A stretch of 39,572 nucleotides of DNA. It comes from Sphingobacterium sp. UBA2700. GTDB lineage: Bacteria > Bacteroidota > Bacteroidia > Sphingobacteriales > Sphingobacteriaceae. This document shows positions 32,655 through 39,572 of the stretch, one piece after another. Below the pieces are notes generated by a model that made no database searches, was not told where the DNA came from, and worked only from the letters and a program-made list of their open reading frames with translations. Both the position numbers and the translations under genes were made by a program. The DNA lies in the NCBI GenBank assembly GCA_002354335.1, contig DELI01000006.1, positions 1 through 39,572 on the forward strand. The letters run 5' to 3'. Position 1 is the first letter of the stretch, and each line of letters begins with the position of its first letter.

Positions 32655-33190
32655 TACTTCTTCTCCATACATATTTTGAGATTCCGCCTTCCGTTTTGGA
32701 TGTAGCTCTTCACTTTCGAGAGCTCAAAACCCGTCAGATCGACGATATCCTTATAACACTTTTGTTCCAAATAGAATAGGCGAATACACTGTTCCTGCTC
32801 GCTGGCCAAGCCCGCAATACAGACCTCCAGCTTATCAAAATCCTGTTCTTCCCAACGCTGCTCATCCTTGCTGCTCAGTTTCTGCTCGCTTTCATACAGG
32901 TTATCTTCTATATCTACCTTGGTAATCTGTTTATCTTTACGCAACTGCATCAAACAGTAGTTGCGCGCATAAACATATAACCAACTCTTAAAATTATCGA
33001 CCTCGTGCGTGCGTAATTTCACAATCAACTCGTCGAATATCTGCATCACCGCATCTTGACTCTGCTCTGCATCCTGAAGGTATTTAAAACAAACACCATA
33101 GAGCAGCGACATATAGGGGGAATACAATTTCCCCAAGCTATCCAAGTTGCCTGTTTGCCTGTAGTGTTGTAGCAGCTCTTTCTCGTTCAT
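32654..33190 (-). CDS. ECF-type RNA polymerase sigma factor
   Basis: A 178-residue group IV sigma factor. Region 2 includes YGVCFKYLQDAEQSQDAVMQ, then FKSWLYVYARNYCLMQLRKD, the -10 recognition segment. Region 4 is a helix-turn-helix (QCIRLFYLEQKCYKDIVDLT, then LSKVKSYIQNGRRNLKI) for the -35 element. An acidic spacer of about 30 residues links them. It is cotranscribed with the overlapping anti-sigma gene. Target genes are unknown; the lipoprotein and barrel-protein pair upstream on the same strand are possible. Confidence 0.93.
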   Translation of the reverse strand: MNEKELLQHYRQTGNLDSLGKLYSPYMSLLYGVCFKYLQDAEQSQDAVMQIFDELIVKLRTHEVDNFKSWLYVYARNYCLMQLRKDKQITKVDIEDNLYESEQKLSSKDEQRWEEQDFDKLEVCIAGLASEQEQCIRLFYLEQKCYKDIVDLTGFELSKVKSYIQNGRRNLKICMEKK

Positions 33191-33361
33191 ACTTGTTTAC
33201 CTTCTTCAATAAGATGATTCAAGATACATAATTCCATAAATTATTTGCAAAATATGCTAGTCTAGATGGGGGAACAGCAGCATTATAGATAAAAGATTTT
33301 CATATTTCCATTGAAATAGAAAGGAATGAATGTTCTTGATGATTGCTGAAAACAGAAATGT

Positions 33362-33396
33362 TCAAAAAATAAGGGACTGTATATGCATACAGTCCC
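33362..33396 (-). terminator. Terminator after the barrel-ended envelope protein
   Basis: GGGACTGTAT (33373-33382), loop ATGC and ATACAGTCCC (33387-33396) form a perfect ten-pair stem. On the minus strand it runs into TTATTTTTTG, closing the lipoprotein/barrel-protein operon 40 bases beyond its last stop codon. Confidence 0.85.
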
Positions 33397-33436
33397 CGGT
33401 TTTACACTTAAACTATTAAATAAAAAATCGCTAGCA

Positions 33437-35125
33437 TTAAAAGTAAAACTTAATACTAGGACTGATGTATTTCAAGGTTGCATCTTTGCCATTTCTAAAT
33501 TTGGTTATTTGGTATTCGACATCGTTGATGACCTGCGTATCGGAAGTCGCATATAACGGCATATAACCCATACCGTATCCAATACCCAATTGGAAACCTT
33601 TTCCCAGACGGTAGCTCAAACCAAGTTTGCCTGCTAAATAATAGGTAAAGCCACTAGGATTGATCTCTTCGTCAAAACTGCTCATAATCACACCACCATG
33701 TATATCGGTCTCGATATTCGCATGCAGTCCTTTATACAGTCTAGGGTAAAGCGCAAAGCGAAATCCGACGGTGGCTACTTTGACGTCATCCTTGTACTTA
33801 AACTCCCCTGCTTCGTTGCCTGATTTCACGTATTCCATTTCATAACTTCGGCTCGGTAGGAAGCTCCACGTGAGGGCAGTGGTAAATTGGAAAAGATCAT
33901 CTATCGCATCCTTGCTCATCGGTATCGTCACATAATACTGCCTAAACGCGCTAGTTTCGCCTTCTTTCTTTGGTGAAAAGTTATATTCCAACTGGAATGC
34001 AAAATCAGCAATAAAGTCCTGAGCGACACTTACCGCTTGGGTAACAACCGCCGCCGTAGTCTCATTATTCTCTAAATACTGCTTAATATTCCTTATTTCT
34101 TGATCATAAGGATTGCGCTGCAGATACTCGGCGCTGCTGGAGATTAAGCCTTGTACCATTTTCTCCTTACTAGCACCAAATTGAGAGCCTCCCACATTAT
34201 AAGCACCTCCAACAATTTGATTGTAATTAGTTACAATATTATATCGCAAGCGCGCGTCGTATTCACTCACACTCATCGGCTTCTCTTCCTCTTTCTTCTT
34301 TTCTTCTTTTTTGACTTCTTCTTTTTTAGCGTCTTCCGGTTTATCTTCCTCTTTATCCTTCTCGTCCTCCGCCTTCTTTTTATCTTCTGCTTCCTTGCGT
34401 TTTTTGTTTTCCACCAAGGATGCCAATCGGTTCTTTAAATTAGCAAGGCTGCTGTTTGAGGGGTCAAGCTGTTCCATCAAACCAATCTTGGCACTCGCCA
34501 GCGCTACGTCTTCTGCACTGAGCGCCCGATCAGCTTCCAATGCAACTTCCGCTGCTTTCTTCTTGTCGGATCCTCCTTTTAAAAACCTTTCAATTGCGGC
34601 ATTCGCGGCATCAAAGTTATCGATGTAGACCGAGTTGATGACGACTTCGAGTTGTGGACTTTGAACGGATTTCTGCAATATATTCTTCTCGAACCATTCC
34701 GTCGTCACTCCCTCTTTAAATATCTTGTTATTATCGCCTAATGCACCAGAGTTATCCAGATAACCTCCCACATTAATTTGAGCGCCTTTGGAGTCAATTA
34801 TTCTACCGACATTATCACTGGCGGTCAATTGCCCTGTCATACTCTTAACTCGGATCTGTTTGATTTCCGGGAACTGACTAGCGGAGTATTTTTTCCCCTT
34901 ATACACATACTCATCACCGATTTGTACATCCACCGGATTCCATCCGATGAGCAACATATCCCCGTACTTGAACATTCGGACGTTGAGGCCGAATTGCACA
35001 TACTGTATACCATTGCTCCCTGTGCCGTTATAATAGCCTGAGGTTTTCGTTTTATATTCCTGCCCGTACAAATAATTACCGACGAGAATAAACAGCAAGA
35101 CAATGCTGTAAATTTTACCTTTCAT
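33437..35125 (-). CDS. Exported protein with K/E-rich segment and C-terminal barrel-like domain
   Basis: A 562-residue protein of unknown family. Signal peptide to about residue 21 (LLFILVGNYLYGQ). Residues 22-165 form a beta-rich domain. Residues 175-240 form helices like TPR units (AANAAIERFLKGG, ALEADRALSAEDVALASAKI). Residues 241-283 are almost entirely Lys, Glu, Asp and Ala, a charged helix or coiled coil. Residues 355-562 alternate strands typical of an outer-membrane barrel (DFAFQLEYNFSPKK, LAGKLGLSYRLGKGFQLGIG) and end in KFYF, an outer-membrane sorting signature. An envelope-spanning role is plausible. It follows the lipoprotein gene by 16 bases. Confidence 0.8.
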   Translation of the reverse strand: MKGKIYSIVLLFILVGNYLYGQEYKTKTSGYYNGTGSNGIQYVQFGLNVRMFKYGDMLLIGWNPVDVQIGDEYVYKGKKYSASQFPEIKQIRVKSMTGQLTASDNVGRIIDSKGAQINVGGYLDNSGALGDNNKIFKEGVTTEWFEKNILQKSVQSPQLEVVINSVYIDNFDAANAAIERFLKGGSDKKKAAEVALEADRALSAEDVALASAKIGLMEQLDPSNSSLANLKNRLASLVENKKRKEAEDKKKAEDEKDKEEDKPEDAKKEEVKKEEKKKEEEKPMSVSEYDARLRYNIVTNYNQIVGGAYNVGGSQFGASKEKMVQGLISSSAEYLQRNPYDQEIRNIKQYLENNETTAAVVTQAVSVAQDFIADFAFQLEYNFSPKKEGETSAFRQYYVTIPMSKDAIDDLFQFTTALTWSFLPSRSYEMEYVKSGNEAGEFKYKDDVKVATVGFRFALYPRLYKGLHANIETDIHGGVIMSSFDEEINPSGFTYYLAGKLGLSYRLGKGFQLGIGYGMGYMPLYATSDTQVINDVEYQITKFRNGKDATLKYISPSIKFYF

Positions 35126-35141
35126 GACTTCTTGCTTTAAG

Positions 35142-35576
35142 TTAATTCGATTTGCGATAAGTCACGCGGAAATATGTTCCCGTAGTGCTGCCGGAGTCCC
35201 ATGAGATGACGAGGTCGCTAGCATTCAATTTTTCGATTGTACGTGGGAACTCTCCGGTATATTTGGTATAGGTATAAGTCACGGTAGATTGATTGGAAGA
35301 GAGTTTCCAAGTTCCCGATATTCCCGTGTTTGCGCCGGCACAAGCTCCTGAGGTCTGGCTAAACTGTCCATCGGCACTGTAGGTCTGCTTTTCTTGCAAT
35401 CTGCAGGACAAATCACTTACTGGAGCCCAAGCACCATTTACACCGGTCTTACGCTCATAATTCACCACTTGCCAAGTCCCCACAATTGGCGAGTCTTCGG
35501 TTTTGTCTTCATCTTTTTCACAGGAGGTGAAAATACATAGCGCGAATAAGATGTAAAGGAATTTCATTGCTTTCAT
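35142..35576 (-). CDS. Lipocalin-like lipoprotein
   Basis: A 144-residue lipoprotein beginning MKAMKFLYILFALCIFTSCE with lipobox Cys at residue 19. I start at 35576; an ATG 33 bases upstream would place 11 residues before the signal. The mature part (SPIVGTWQVVNYERKTGVNG, then GISGTWKLSSNQSTVTYTY, then LNASDLVISW) is a lipocalin-like domain of the type frequent in Bacteroidota lipoproteins, with a GTW start and two cysteines that could form a disulfide. Ligand unknown. First gene of a two-gene operon with the barrel-ended protein. Confidence 0.85.
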   Translation of the reverse strand: MKAMKFLYILFALCIFTSCEKDEDKTEDSPIVGTWQVVNYERKTGVNGAWAPVSDLSCRLQEKQTYSADGQFSQTSGACAGANTGISGTWKLSSNQSTVTYTYTKYTGEFPRTIEKLNASDLVISWDSGSTTGTYFRVTYRKSN

Positions 35577-35606
35577 ATTCTTAATATTTAGTATTAATTG
35601 ATGAAG

Positions 35607-35637
35607 CAAAGCTATTTATCCGGTAAAATGCTGACAA
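35607..35637 (-). promoter_or_regulatory. Promoter of the lipoprotein/barrel-protein operon
   Basis: On the minus strand TAGCTTTG (complement of 35607-35614) is an exact -7 box, and TTG (35635-35637) sits 20 bases upstream, the proper -33 distance. Transcription would start near 35602, about 26 bases before the lipoprotein ATG. The -33 element overlaps the palindrome at 35636-35655. Confidence 0.6.
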
Positions 35638-35655
35638 TACCGAGCATTCGGTATT
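35636..35655. promoter_or_regulatory. Palindromic candidate operator
   Basis: AATACCGA (35636-35643), spacer GCAT, TCGGTATT (35648-35655) is a perfect 8-bp inverted repeat overlapping the -33 element of the downstream minus-strand promoter. On the plus strand it is followed by four T and could pass for a terminator, but no plus-strand gene lies upstream. A protein-binding site is the better reading. Confidence 0.5.
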
Positions 35656-35682
35656 TTTTCGAAGATCATGTCTATATGTATT

Positions 35683-35714
35683 AAAAAAGGGAATGGCAGT
35701 GCGCCCTTCCCCTT
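35683..35714 (-). terminator. Terminator after the YeiH-type gene
   Basis: On the minus strand GGGAAGGGC pairs with GCC-TTCCC (one bulged A) around a short loop and ends in TTTTTT (complement of 35683-35688). It closes the oxidoreductase/TIGR01777/YeiH operon. Confidence 0.75.
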
Positions 35715-35751
35715 CTTTTTATCAAGAAATTTCTTCTATTATCGTTATTGT

Positions 35752-37005
35752 TTAGTTAAAGAGTGCCATCGCAATAATCAGCGTCACGAGGATGTTAAAT
35801 GTCTGCGCAATGATAAATGCGTACAATGGCTTTTTATTATCTTGTTTGAAAAGATCTTTGAAGTTAGTTTCCAGACCGATAGACGTAAATGCGAGTGCAA
35901 ACCACAAGCCTTGAATACTTTTAAGGCTATCTTTCACCATATCGTTGGCCTCCGGCGAAACTACGAATGAGAACATCAAAGACACAAACACAAAGCCCAC
36001 GACAAATTTTGGAAACCGATCCCAAATAAGCTTTAATGTAGGTTTATCTTTCTTCGTTTCATCATCTACCGACTTGGAATACGTCCAATAAATACTGATG
36101 AAAAATGCTGCTATCCCTAATAATACATTCTGAGAAAACTTAACGATGGTACTAATCTTCAAGGCTTCTTCACCTACTAATGAGCCTGATGCTACAACGG
36201 CACCCGTCGTATCAATACTACCGCCCAGCCAAGCACCCGTTACTTCCTGCGAAAGATTCATCCATTCTGCAAGATAGGGCATGAAGATCATCATCGGTAT
36301 AGCCGTAATAAGCACTAAGGAAATGACATAAGAAAGCTTCTTTGTATCGCCTTTAATAGCTCCTGAAGTTGCAATTGCTGCCGACACCCCACAGATGGAT
36401 ACCGCACTGGACAACATCAACGACATCTCTTTATCGATTTTCAATTTACGGCATACCCAATAGGCAAAATACCATACCGACACCACCACTAATAGCGCCT
36501 GTATAAGGCCTAAGGAGCCTGCCTTTAAGATATCTCCAAAGATTACCGTAGTACCCAATAACACTAGACCGATCTTAACATATAGTTCTGTGCTCAGTGC
36601 ATCCTTGAACCACTGTGGTAATTTAAAGCAATTGCTGATGATTAAGCCGATGGCTAAGGAAAAGATAACAGCTTCCAGGTTATAATTCTTCACCGTCTCA
36701 TTTCCTGCAATAATCAATGCGATTACTGTCAACAACATCACGATAGGGAATACAATAAGCAATGCTTTGAGGTCTTTGCGAAGCAGTACCGCCCCGAGGA
36801 TTGCCGTGACATAGACTAATCCGAATTGAGCGCCTATAATCTTTAAGTTATCGAGGCTTAACACTTTGTTGGTCAATGTTGCCGAATCGGCCCAGCTAAA
36901 AGAAGGTTTTGGAATAATAACACCCGAAAGCGCTAGGATAATGATCGCAAGTCCTAAAATAACGACTACCCAATCTTCCGATATTGCAAATGGTTTAGTA
37001 GACAT
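35752..37005 (-). CDS. YeiH/UPF0324-family putative sulfate exporter
   Basis: A 417-residue polytopic protein with about ten to eleven helices, matching the YeiH (PF03601) family. Recognisable segments are LSSAVSICGVSAAIATSGAI, the conserved CGxSA(I/A)xA motif, and FALAFTSIGLETNFKDLFKQ near the C-terminus. Members are annotated as putative sulfate exporters, an assignment with little direct evidence. It is the third gene of a minus-strand operon, starting 15 bases after the TIGR01777 gene. Confidence 0.88.
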   Translation of the reverse strand: MSTKPFAISEDWVVVILGLAIIILALSGVIIPKPSFSWADSATLTNKVLSLDNLKIIGAQFGLVYVTAILGAVLLRKDLKALLIVFPIVMLLTVIALIIAGNETVKNYNLEAVIFSLAIGLIISNCFKLPQWFKDALSTELYVKIGLVLLGTTVIFGDILKAGSLGLIQALLVVVSVWYFAYWVCRKLKIDKEMSLMLSSAVSICGVSAAIATSGAIKGDTKKLSYVISLVLITAIPMMIFMPYLAEWMNLSQEVTGAWLGGSIDTTGAVVASGSLVGEEALKISTIVKFSQNVLLGIAAFFISIYWTYSKSVDDETKKDKPTLKLIWDRFPKFVVGFVFVSLMFSFVVSPEANDMVKDSLKSIQGLWFALAFTSIGLETNFKDLFKQDNKKPLYAFIIAQTFNILVTLIIAMALFN

Positions 37006-37020
37006 GAAAGTTTAAATTGA

Positions 37021-37932
37021 TTATTTGATCAACTGTTTTATTGCGTCGTGAAGATAGGGAAAATTAAATTTAAAGCCGTTTTTTAGCGTAACATTTGTCG
37101 TTACAGGCACAGTTTCAAGAAGCAGTGTAGGGTCGGTTCCTTTTAGCAGTGCTCCGACCTTGGCAAGTGGCGTCGGCAAGGGCAAACCTATCGAACGACC
37201 AACGACCTGACGGAGCGTCTTCATAAAGATCTTATTCGGCTCAGGATGTGGGCTACAAGCATGGTATATCGGCTCCCGCCGCTCTTGATCGATAATCCAG
37301 CAGACTAATCGGCAGAAATCTTCCTCATGTATCCAGGGCATCACCTGTTTTCCGGAGCCAATAGTGCCTGCTAACCCCAATTTTGCCAAAGGCGTTAGTT
37401 CGGAAATAATACCCGACTGTTTTGATAATACGGGGCTCATGCGCAGAATAACCTTCTCCGTTTGAGCTGTACTGGCTTGGGTACAGGCAGCTTCCCAATC
37501 TAAAGAAAGCTTAGCCAGGAAATCATCTCCAAAGTCCTTGCCATGTTCATCTTGAAGTTCTTCCGCCCCATTAAAAATCGCCACTCCCGAGAAATTGATC
37601 CACAGTTTTGCAGGATTGTCCAGTGATTGGAGTGCTGTAGCTAATGCTTTAGTAGGCAGTAATCGAGAATTATAAAGAAGCTTCTTGTTCTTGGCAGTAA
37701 AGCGCTTATTGATAGAGGCGCCACTTAGGTTGATCAGCACATCAGCACCTTCCAAGGCTTCCTTCCATTCGCCCTGCGTTTCGCCATCCCACATGACGAA
37801 ATCTATCCCCGGATGATGCTTGACCATCTTTCTTCGCGACAGGACAACGATCTCATCTTCGCGTTCTCTAAAATAGGGGATTAACAGATTACCTAAATTA
37901 CCGGTTCCTCCGGCTAACACAATTCTTGCCAT
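37021..37932 (-). CDS. TIGR01777-family NAD(P)-dependent epimerase-like protein
   Basis: A 303-residue extended short-chain dehydrogenase. The N-terminal nucleotide motif LAGGTGNLGNLL fits GxxGxxG. MWDGETQGEWKEALEGADVL, then INLSGASINKRFTAKNKK and MPWIHEEDFCRLVCWI are hallmarks of the TIGR01777 (YfcH-type) group, sometimes labelled cell-division inhibitor SulA, without good reason. The catalytic Tyr-x-x-x-Lys is not obvious. The substrate is unknown. Its start codon shares a base with the stop of the FAD oxidoreductase gene (TAATG), so they are coupled. Confidence 0.9.
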   Translation of the reverse strand: MARIVLAGGTGNLGNLLIPYFREREDEIVVLSRRKMVKHHPGIDFVMWDGETQGEWKEALEGADVLINLSGASINKRFTAKNKKLLYNSRLLPTKALATALQSLDNPAKLWINFSGVAIFNGAEELQDEHGKDFGDDFLAKLSLDWEAACTQASTAQTEKVILRMSPVLSKQSGIISELTPLAKLGLAGTIGSGKQVMPWIHEEDFCRLVCWIIDQERREPIYHACSPHPEPNKIFMKTLRQVVGRSIGLPLPTPLAKVGALLKGTDPTLLLETVPVTTNVTLKNGFKFNFPYLHDAIKQLIK

Positions 37933-39365
37933 TATAGGTTGATTTTAACATTAAAATGATCCTCCAAGGCCATTCTTGCGGCGCGGAATCCACACATGCC
38001 ATGCACACCTCCGCCTGGAGGCGTTGAAGAGGATGCTATATATACGTTCTTATTTGAAGTTCTATAGGGGGTTAAGGAAAAGCTTGGTCGGGTGTAGAGT
38101 TGAGCCAAATCCATAACCCCTCCGTTGATATCTCCGCCGACATAGTTGGGATTATAGCTTTCCATTTGCTGCGTATTGAAAGTATGCTTCGCCAAGATGG
38201 TATCTTTGAATCCCGGCGCGAAACGCTCGATCTGGTTTTCTATGATTTTTGTACAATCCGCCGTTGATCCATGTGGAACATGGCAGTATGCCCATGACGT
38301 ATGTTTCCCGGCGGGTGCACGTGTTGAATCGAACAGGCTTTGTTGAGATAATAGCACATAGGGTGCATCGGGAATACGTCCCTGCGCCGTATGATATTCC
38401 GCACGCGCAATTTCTTCATAAGTGCCACCCAGATGCACGGTCGAAGATTGCATTACTGCCGGATTGCGGAAAGGAATAGGATCGGACAATGCCCAATCCA
38501 TCTTAAACACACCCAAACCCTGCCGATAAGCTTTCAACTGGTTTCTATAGCCCGTTCTTAACGCCAAGCCTTTGATATTTAAGACTTGCTTCGGGGTCAT
38601 ATCCAACAGTAGAACTTTGTGGTTGGGCAAGTGATTCACATCATCTACCCAATAGTCGGTTTGAATGTTTCCTCCTATTGCCTGAAAATAAGACGCTAGC
38701 GCGTCGGCAATAGCTTGGGAGCCACCAAGGGCCATGGGCCAGCCGAAGCGATGTCCTACCGTCCCTAACATCATTCCAATGGCGGCTGTCGTCAGATTCT
38801 CTAAGGGTTGTATGCCATGGGCGCAAAGCCCCGCCCACAAAGCCTTCGCTTCGGTAGTTTCGAAGGTCTTCGCCATCATTGCCGCCGAAGGCAAAGCTTT
38901 TAGCCCGAACTTTGCCATCAAAATTGGATTGCGAGGGAATCTTAGGGGTCCAAGTACTGACTGCGATAGATCATCCCATTGCTTCACAAAAGGCTCGAAT
39001 AGCGCTTTATAAGCGCTGCTGTCTTTCCCTAATCCCAGAGCCGTTTGCTCAAGATCGCGATGTAAAATGGCAGCATGCTCTGTATCCAAAGGATGGGCCA
39101 CTTCATTTTGAGCAAAGACAAACTGAAGACCATGCTCAGCTAAGGGCAAGGTGGAAAGAAAGGGAGATGCCAAGGCCATGGGATGAATGGCAGAACAGAT
39201 ATCATGTTTAAATCCAGGAAGTGTGATTTCCTTCGTCCGCATCCCACCACCAAGCGTATCAGCGCCCTCAATCAATAAAGTTTGAAGCCCCTGTTGCTGT
39301 AATAAAATAGCAGCAGCAAAGCCATTCGGCCCAGAACCTACAACGATAGCATCATATGCTTCCAA
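37932..39365 (-). CDS. FAD-dependent oxidoreductase, PYROXD2/phytoene-desaturase-like
   Basis: A 477-residue amine-oxidase/phytoene-desaturase-fold protein. The N-terminal dinucleotide fold is clear (DAIVVGSGPNGFAAAILLQQ, then GLQTLLIEGADTLGGGMRT). The C-terminal FAD segment reads NVYIASSSTPPGGGVHGMCG followed by FRAARMAL, the motif that sets PYROXD2-like proteins apart from true carotenoid desaturases. No carotenoid genes lie nearby. Substrate unknown. First gene of a three-gene minus-strand operon; a dispersed-repeat copy begins about 40 bases upstream of its start. Confidence 0.9.
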   Translation of the reverse strand: MEAYDAIVVGSGPNGFAAAILLQQQGLQTLLIEGADTLGGGMRTKEITLPGFKHDICSAIHPMALASPFLSTLPLAEHGLQFVFAQNEVAHPLDTEHAAILHRDLEQTALGLGKDSSAYKALFEPFVKQWDDLSQSVLGPLRFPRNPILMAKFGLKALPSAAMMAKTFETTEAKALWAGLCAHGIQPLENLTTAAIGMMLGTVGHRFGWPMALGGSQAIADALASYFQAIGGNIQTDYWVDDVNHLPNHKVLLLDMTPKQVLNIKGLALRTGYRNQLKAYRQGLGVFKMDWALSDPIPFRNPAVMQSSTVHLGGTYEEIARAEYHTAQGRIPDAPYVLLSQQSLFDSTRAPAGKHTSWAYCHVPHGSTADCTKIIENQIERFAPGFKDTILAKHTFNTQQMESYNPNYVGGDINGGVMDLAQLYTRPSFSLTPYRTSNKNVYIASSSTPPGGGVHGMCGFRAARMALEDHFNVKINL

Positions 39366-39405
39366 ATTGATATGGATTGGTGAATTATAAAATTAAACAA
39401 TAAAA

Positions 39406-39572
39406 TAGTATTTAGTACTTAGTACTTAGTATTTAGACCTAGGGCGGGAATAGACGTTAAACATTAGACTTTAGACATCAGAGTATTGTCCGAACCAGGA
39501 AAGGAAGGATTCAAGACAAACTTTCCTTTCTTTCTTGGTTCAAGACAAGCGTCATAGGTCTAAACTGATATA
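39406..39572. repeat. Composite repeat copy at the window edge
   Basis: Four heptamers (TAGTATT, TAGTACT, TAGTACT, TAGTATT; 39406-39433) are followed by TAGACCTAGGGCGGGAATAG and a TTAGACTTTAGACATCAGAG stretch. Then GAACCAGGAAAGGAAGG (39492-39508) faces its near-complement (39521-39541). AAGACAAACTTTCCTT matches the centre of the element at 23060-23282. The element probably continues past the window end. Confidence 0.8.

Noticed and set aside
34151..34628. Plus-strand frames rich in Ser/Phe/Leu opposite the barrel-ended protein
   Set aside because: They are the antisense reading of its Lys/Glu-rich segment and flanks; the minus-strand gene has signal peptide, domains and terminator.
35636..35659. 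Hairpin plus T run as a plus-strand terminator
   Set aside because: No plus-strand gene lies upstream within several kilobases; its overlap with a minus-strand -33 element makes an operator more likely.

Overview
The window reads as chromosomal DNA of a Bacteroidota bacterium, most likely a Sphingobacterium-type member of the Sphingobacteriaceae. Supporting signs are TAnnTTTG-type -7 promoter boxes, A-rich rather than Shine-Dalgarno start regions, and lineage-typical families (DUF3127, DUF4197, DUF2157/DUF4401/GDYXXLXY, the rhomboid pair behind mutL, a PYROXD2-like FAD enzyme). No rRNA, tRNA, CRISPR array, prophage or transposase gene was found. Genus-level assignment is inference.

Layout. 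1-738 is repeat-rich non-coding DNA, followed by a DoxX-like membrane protein. 2021-6452 holds a lysine-degradation cluster: glutaryl-CoA dehydrogenase diverges from an ALDH7-type aminoadipate-semialdehyde dehydrogenase plus lysine 6-aminotransferase operon. 6682-11289 is a co-directional run of mutL, an active rhomboid protease, a second rhomboid lacking the catalytic residues, and a membrane-anchored EEP-family hydrolase; it converges on an S41 (Ctp) protease. 13026-16205 holds two small conserved proteins, fumC and a lipoprotein. On the minus strand follow telA with an xpaC-like partner and a large helical protein. 19907-22953 is a yiaA-like gene and a translationally coupled trio of inner-membrane proteins. 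After a repeat-filled gap come an OmpW-type porin, an SSB-tailed DUF3127 protein, a THUMP RNA methyltransferase, an HD hydrolase and a tight secreted-phosphodiesterase operon (NAGPA, GDPD and EEP families). DUF4197, pepT and a nitroreductase follow. The right end is on the minus strand: an ECF sigma/anti-sigma pair, a lipocalin-like lipoprotein with a barrel-ended surface protein, and a YeiH/TIGR01777/FAD-oxidoreductase operon.

The most unusual content is non-coding. A dispersed composite repeat occurs at five intergenic sites (about 225-592, 3182-3217, 22971-23282, 29107-29253 and 39406-39572). Its hallmark is a block of exactly four TAGTANT-type heptamers followed by WAGACCTAKGGCG. Because 7 is not a multiple of 3, the heptamers place TAG on one strand and TAA on the other in all three frames, so each block acts as a six-frame stop cassette. 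One copy supplies the stop codon of the gene before it, and a related module begins four bases from the gcdH start codon. Two sites carry long inverted repeats. I do not recognise this family and regard it as the best candidate for something undescribed.

Other points of interest are three genes that look leaderless, a palindrome overlapping the -33 element of the lipoprotein operon, and a bidirectional terminator that contains the stop codon of the anti-sigma gene.
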